A DNA stretch of 9,456 nt from an uncultured Bacilli bacterium (GTDB taxonomy: Bacteria > Bacillota_I > Bacilli_A > RF39 > UBA660). A program made the translations under genes and the position numbers. How positions within the stretch are numbered: position 1 is the first letter of the stretch; each line of letters begins with the position of its first letter. This document shows positions 6,374 to 9,456 of the stretch, piece by piece. The stretch is from positions 1 to 9,456 of the forward strand of contig CAKORV010000033.1 of NCBI GenBank assembly GCA_934101625.1. Reading direction: 5' to 3'. The notes under the pieces were generated by a model. It worked only from the letters and a program-made list of their open reading frames with translations, had not been told where the DNA came from and did no database searches.

Positions 6374-7253
6374 AGAGCCGTTTGCAATTGAGAGAACATC
6401 TGAAGTAAGCGAATATAGAAAGAAATATTTTATTGTATCAGAAGGGGCAGCAACAGAGCCAAAATATTTTGAAAAACTAAATGAATCTTTAATAAAAGAA
6501 AATGTAATGATTATCAATATTTTGAGAGATTATGCTAATCAAGGACATAGTAATCCAACTCATGTAATAAAGTTATTACAAACGTTTATTGATAATTCAG
6601 ATAATGAAGTAACTATTGGCGAATTGAAAAATAAATTGTCTAATTGGGATCATGAAAATCCTAATATAATAGATCTTAAAACTGCATTTTTAAAATTAGA
6701 TGAAATATATAAAAAAGATGATTATAGAATTCAATATAAGGATTTAGATTCCGTGTTTATGAGTTTATTTAAAAATGAAGCATATGAAGATATGGCAAGT
6801 AACTTTGAAAAATATTTTGCTGCACAAGATGTGACATATTCTTCAAATACTGATTCTTTAAATATGGTTATTGATAGGGATAAAGACAGCTTTACAGAAA
6901 AACAATATGACAGTGTAGTAGATTTTTGTGAGAAAAACAATGTTAATTTATATATAAGTAATCCGAATTTTGAATTATGGTTGTTTATGCATTTTGATGA
7001 ATTTGATGCTGAAAATAAAGATGATTTGTTAATAAATAAAAAAATGAACAATTCAGGAAGAAGATATATAGAAAAAAGACTTCATGATGTTTGTGGTTAC
7101 AGAAAGAATAAACTTATATTTGATGCATTTGAACCAGGAATTAGAAATGCAATAAAAAGAGAAAAAAAGTTTACCGAAGATATTTCACAAATCAAAAATG
7201 AGTTAGGAACTAATGTTGGTTTACTAGTTGAAAGAATGATAGAAGAAAAATAA
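6363..7253 (+). CDS. rloB: RloB-family protein, probable effector of the AbiL-like pair
   Basis: This 296-residue protein has the RloB (PF13707) landmarks: YFIVSEGAATEPKYF (E27, G28, E32, P33), the acidic VIDRDKDS (D171, D173, D175) and NPNFELWLFMHF (200-211, E204, W206, H210). An early Glu-Gly and a later DxD are the pattern of a TOPRIM metal site, so a nuclease function similar to the TOPRIM effector AriB of PARIS is plausible; that is inference. About 100 residues (58-165) between the two acidic motifs form an acidic, helical-looking insert. The C-terminal part is basic (RRYIEKR, KREKKF). ATG 6363 lies inside the ATPase gene, which ends at 6373, with no strong ribosome site of its own, so translation is probably coupled. 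The Lactococcus AbiL system consists of an ATPase and an RloB-type protein in this order. Which phages it acts on cannot be told. Confidence 0.85.
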   Translation: MRIKEPFAIERTSEVSEYRKKYFIVSEGAATEPKYFEKLNESLIKENVMIINILRDYANQGHSNPTHVIKLLQTFIDNSDNEVTIGELKNKLSNWDHENPNIIDLKTAFLKLDEIYKKDDYRIQYKDLDSVFMSLFKNEAYEDMASNFEKYFAAQDVTYSSNTDSLNMVIDRDKDSFTEKQYDSVVDFCEKNNVNLYISNPNFELWLFMHFDEFDAENKDDLLINKKMNNSGRRYIEKRLHDVCGYRKNKLIFDAFEPGIRNAIKREKKFTEDISQIKNELGTNVGLLVERMIEEK

Positions 7254-7274
7254 CTTAGTCATTTTCTAAGTTAT
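7250..7274 (+). repeat. Stem-loop at the rloB stop codon
   Basis: ATAACTTAG (7250-7258) pairs with CTAAGTTAT (7266-7274) around a 7-base loop. No T tract follows on the + strand; the A run before it would give one on the - strand, where no gene is seen. It may protect the 3' end of the rloB message rather than terminate it. Confidence 0.5.
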
Positions 7275-7294
7275 CTATAAAAGAAATAACAGAG

Positions 7295-7348
7295 TCGAGG
7301 AAAGTACTAAACATATGTGAATATGTATTTAGTGTTTCCTTGATTTTT
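7295..7348 (+). terminator. Long imperfect hairpin with T run, likely terminator of the ATPase-rloB operon
   Basis: The left arm 7295-7316 (containing TCGAGGAAA and ACTAAA) pairs imperfectly with the right arm 7321-7342 (containing TTTAGT and TTTCCTTGA) around GTGA, with a G-U pair and two small bulges. TTTTT follows at 7344-7348. Position, stem and T run all fit an intrinsic terminator, although the stem is unusually long. Confidence 0.55.
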
Positions 7349-7579
7349 GTATACTCCAAAATATTTGGTAAATAATGTAACATCAGTATTGTAAAATAAA
7401 ACCATTCTATAAAAATATAAGTATAAAAGAATAATATCGTGCAATTTAAAAAAGGTTAGTAAATATAATGTGTTATTTAATGCTTTAATAAAAAATAGTG
7501 ACAAAATCTTGTTTTAAAAAGTATTGTTTACTATTTAAAAATTATTTCATATTTTAACCTGTTTTAGCTTGTATAATAA
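7349..7579. other. AT-rich intergenic stretch without a recognisable gene
   Basis: All frames are broken by stops except a 65-codon minus-strand frame that lacks a ribosome site and looks accidental. An inverted repeat at 7512-7540 (11 of 12 pairs, loop of 5, all but one pair A-T) is the only structure seen before the surface-gene promoter. No tRNA, CRISPR or transposon end was found. Confidence 0.5.
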
Positions 7580-7590
7580 TTGACAATTAT
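7576..7590 (+). promoter_or_regulatory. Candidate operator: perfect palindrome over the -35 box
   Basis: ATAATTG-A-CAATTAT is a perfect 7-1-7 inverted repeat whose centre lies within the TTGACA -35 hexamer (7580-7585). A dimeric regulator bound here would block RNA polymerase. No regulator gene is in the window. AT-rich sequence lowers the surprise, but the location is apt. Confidence 0.45.
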
Positions 7591-7608
7591 AAGTTGAAAT
7601 AGTAAAAT
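7580..7608 (+). promoter_or_regulatory. Near-consensus promoter of the second surface-protein gene
   Basis: A consensus TTGACA (7580-7585), a 17-base spacer and TAAAAT (7603-7608) form the best promoter in the window. Transcription should start near 7615, giving a leader of about 110 bases before ATG 7726. Confidence 0.75.
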
Positions 7609-7621
7609 TAAGTTATAAGGT

Positions 7622-7652
7622 AGGAGTGTGTACTATGAGAAATTAGACTCTT
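7622..7652 (+). promoter_or_regulatory. Leader mini-ORF (ATG AGA AAT TAG) with its own ribosome site
   Basis: GGAG at 7623-7626 lies 8 bases before ATG 7635, which is followed after two codons by TAG at 7644-7646. AGGAGT (7622-7627) can pair with ACTCTT (7647-7652), which would enclose the mini-ORF and hide its ribosome site. The site-to-start stretch resembles that of the real gene at 7713-7730, so it may be a decayed duplicate start or a translated leader. Its function is not known. Confidence 0.35.
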
Positions 7653-7725
7653 TTAAGAATACAAAAATAAAGATAATTTTTTATAGTTTTTAATATTTAA
7701 AATTAGAATAATAAGGTGTGATATT

Positions 7726-9456
7726 ATGAAAAAATATATAGGTATATTTATAAGTGTTTTACTAATAGGAGTATTACCTATAATAATTAGTTTAAATAAA
7801 AAGGAAGATACAATTAGTAAATTAGAAACAAGTGGAATGATAAGTTATACTATAGATGGAAATACTGCCACTGAGAAGCCTACTAAAGGTAGTGGATATG
7901 TAGTAAAAAGCATTACTTGTAAAAATGGTAGTAATTTAGTATGGGATAATGATAATTGGAAAGTAGAAATAGGGACTTTAGAAAACTATGAAAATTGTAA
8001 AATAGATTTTACTAAAGATTTATCAAGTACAGGTAAAAGAGTTACTTTAACTACAGGAAGTACAGAAACATTTACTACAACATATAGTGGTCCAAAAAAA
8101 TATGAATATAATGGTACCGATGGTACAGATGGAAGTGTTCAAACATTTACTGCACCAGCAACAGGAGAATATACAATTGAAGCATGGGGTGGACAAGGTG
8201 GAGAAGGATATCTTGCAAGTGGTAATCAAGCAGGTGGTTTAGGAGGATATTCTAAAGGAACAATAAGTTTAACTAAAGGAGAAGTACTATATATTTATGT
8301 TGGTGGAAAAGGACAGAATGGTTCAAGCGAAGCAGTTACTAAAACAGGTGGATACAATGGTGGAGGTAACACATCAACAAAAGGAAAAGGTGGTGCCGGA
8401 GGAGGTGCTACTCATATTGCGACTGCAGAAGGATTACTTAATGCGATGTCTTCAACAGCTAATAAAGCAAAAATACTATTAGTCGCAGCTGGAGGAGGCG
8501 GAAGTGCTGGATATGAAGGATATGTAGGTGGAGCCGGAGGAGGTACAACTGGTGAAGCATCTACTGGTTACTCAACATCATATACAGCAAAAGGTGGAAC
8601 TCAATCTGCTGGAGGTGCAGCAGGTGGTTACACTAACTACAAAGGATCTGCCGGAGCATTTGGTAAAGGCGGTAATACAAATACAAACACAACTTATCCA
8701 TACTCTGGTGCCGGAGGTGCTGGATACTATGGTGGTGGCGGTGGAGGATATCGTTCATCATCAAGTTATTATTACTATGGTGTATCAGGTGGTGGAGGAG
8801 GAAGTGGATTTGTTGCCACAACATTAACAAATACATCAACATCAACACAATCAGAACATACTGGTAATGGACAAGTAATATTTACTTATACAGTAAATGA
8901 AGATGAAACAGTAACACCGACAGAAGTTGAATATGTAATGGATTCAACAAGTAAAACATCAAGTAATGGAGAAGTAGAATTTTATTTAAAAGATAATGCA
9001 AAAATATACAAAGTAACAGGATGCGATGCAACAGTTGAAGAAAATAAAATAATAGTTAAAAATGTAACAAGTAATCAAACTTGTATAGTAACAGCAAAAG
9101 GACCAAAAATAGTAGAAGGAAGTCTTGCTTCTAAAATGTTAGAAGATAACACAACTATAAGTGAAAGAACATCATTCGCATCAACACTTGCGACAGATAC
9201 AACAGGAACAATATATCAAACAGACAAAAGCGAAAATAATACAATGATATATTACTATGCAGGAAAAACTACAAATAACTGGGTAAAATTTGGGCAAAGT
9301 CATATTTATCAAGGTCAAAGATCTTCAACAAATACATCAACAAAAGATTATGATACTATGGAAGCATGTACAAGTGCAACATCATATAACTATAATTGTA
9401 CAGAAGTAAAAAGTGATTTATATTGGAGAATAATAAGAACAAATGAAGATGGAAGT
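7726..9456 (+). CDS. Glycine-rich surface protein, N-terminal 577 residues (3' end outside window)
   Basis: From ATG 7726 (AAGGTG at 7713-7718, spacing 7) the frame is open to the window edge. Residues 4-23 form a hydrophobic signal or anchor after MKK; no lipobox is seen. A small domain with C65 and C91 follows. Residues about 124-366 form a glycine-rich domain: FTAPATGEYTIEAWGGQGG, LYIYVGGKG, GGYNGGG, GGGATHIA, ILLVAAGGGG and GGGGGSGF in order, the pattern of the ALK/LTK-type glycine-rich domain (PF12810) also known in bacterial surface proteins. GQVIFTYT closes it. An Ig-like repeat with C433 and C453 and a SLASKMLEDN-TTNNWVKFG-WRIIRTNEDGS module are paralogous to the gene at 1-1263. About 40 residues with C548 and C558 are inserted between WVKFG and WRIIR. 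Export and surface display are strongly suggested; the ligand is unknown. Two shorter frames inside the glycine-rich part are shadows. Confidence 0.88.
   Translation, partial: MKKYIGIFISVLLIGVLPIIISLNKKEDTISKLETSGMISYTIDGNTATEKPTKGSGYVVKSITCKNGSNLVWDNDNWKVEIGTLENYENCKIDFTKDLSSTGKRVTLTTGSTETFTTTYSGPKKYEYNGTDGTDGSVQTFTAPATGEYTIEAWGGQGGEGYLASGNQAGGLGGYSKGTISLTKGEVLYIYVGGKGQNGSSEAVTKTGGYNGGGNTSTKGKGGAGGGATHIATAEGLLNAMSSTANKAKILLVAAGGGGSAGYEGYVGGAGGGTTGEASTGYSTSYTAKGGTQSAGGAAGGYTNYKGSAGAFGKGGNTNTNTTYPYSGAGGAGYYGGGGGGYRSSSSYYYYGVSGGGGGSGFVATTLTNTSTSTQSEHTGNGQVIFTYTVNEDETVTPTEVEYVMDSTSKTSSNGEVEFYLKDNAKIYKVTGCDATVEENKIIVKNVTSNQTCIVTAKGPKIVEGSLASKMLEDNTTISERTSFASTLATDTTGTIYQTDKSENNTMIYYYAGKTTNNWVKFGQSHIYQGQRSSTNTSTKDYDTMEACTSATSYNYNCTEVKSDLYWRIIRTNEDGS

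Noticed and set aside
7307..7504. Minus-strand 65-codon frame in the intergenic region
   Set aside because: It begins with TTG without a ribosome site, crosses the terminator hairpin, and its Phe/Leu/Tyr-rich product is typical of AT-rich non-coding DNA.
7349..7725. CRISPR array or tRNA gene
   Set aside because: No regularly spaced repeats and no cloverleaf-like segment were found in the only long gene-free region.
8297..8827. Two extra + strand frames (8297-8482 and 8528-8827)
   Set aside because: They are out of frame with the long glycine-rich protein that fully covers them, and arise from its biased GGT/GGA/ACA codons.

Overview
The window is strongly AT-rich. Its Shine-Dalgarno sites are AGGAGG-like, and its housekeeping genes and their order are typical of Bacillota (low-GC Gram-positives). 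All tryptophans are TGG and no gene contains an in-frame TGA, so the standard bacterial code is used despite the Mollicutes-like composition. The best guess is an uncultured, probably gut-associated member of Bacilli or an Erysipelotrichia-like lineage; this is inference from style, not a taxonomic proof.

Layout. 1-1263: the 3' part of a secreted surface protein, ended by a strong intrinsic terminator. 1363-3500: an apparent operon of yvlD (small four-helix membrane protein), lgt (lipoprotein diacylglyceryl transferase) and a trxB-like flavoprotein reductase, with a hairpin terminator on the trxB stop. 3549-4834: rlmB (23S rRNA 2'-O-methyltransferase) and a SigH-like sigma factor, 2 bases apart, then another terminator hairpin. 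5060-7253: a two-gene cassette with its own promoter, an AAA/ABC-type ATPase overlapping an RloB-family protein, which matches the AbiL (RloA/RloB-type) phage-defence architecture. 7254-7725: a 472-base non-coding stretch with two hairpins, a near-consensus promoter whose -35 box sits in a perfect palindrome, and a 3-codon mini-ORF in the leader. 7726-9456: the 5' part of a second surface protein with an N-terminal membrane segment, a large glycine-rich domain resembling the ALK/LTK-type glycine-rich domain, and a C-terminal module paralogous to the first gene. It runs off the window.

How it fits together. The middle keeps two fragments of ancestral Bacillota gene order (yvlD-hprK-lgt...trxB and rlmB-yacP-sigH), each missing one expected gene. 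An apparently acquired defence pair, with different codon use, sits between sigH and the second surface gene. Two members of a variable surface-protein family flank the block. The items most worth follow-up are the AbiL-like pair, the paralogous surface proteins with a near-identical junction motif, the palindrome on the surface-gene promoter, and the altered NADPH-binding motif of the trxB product.
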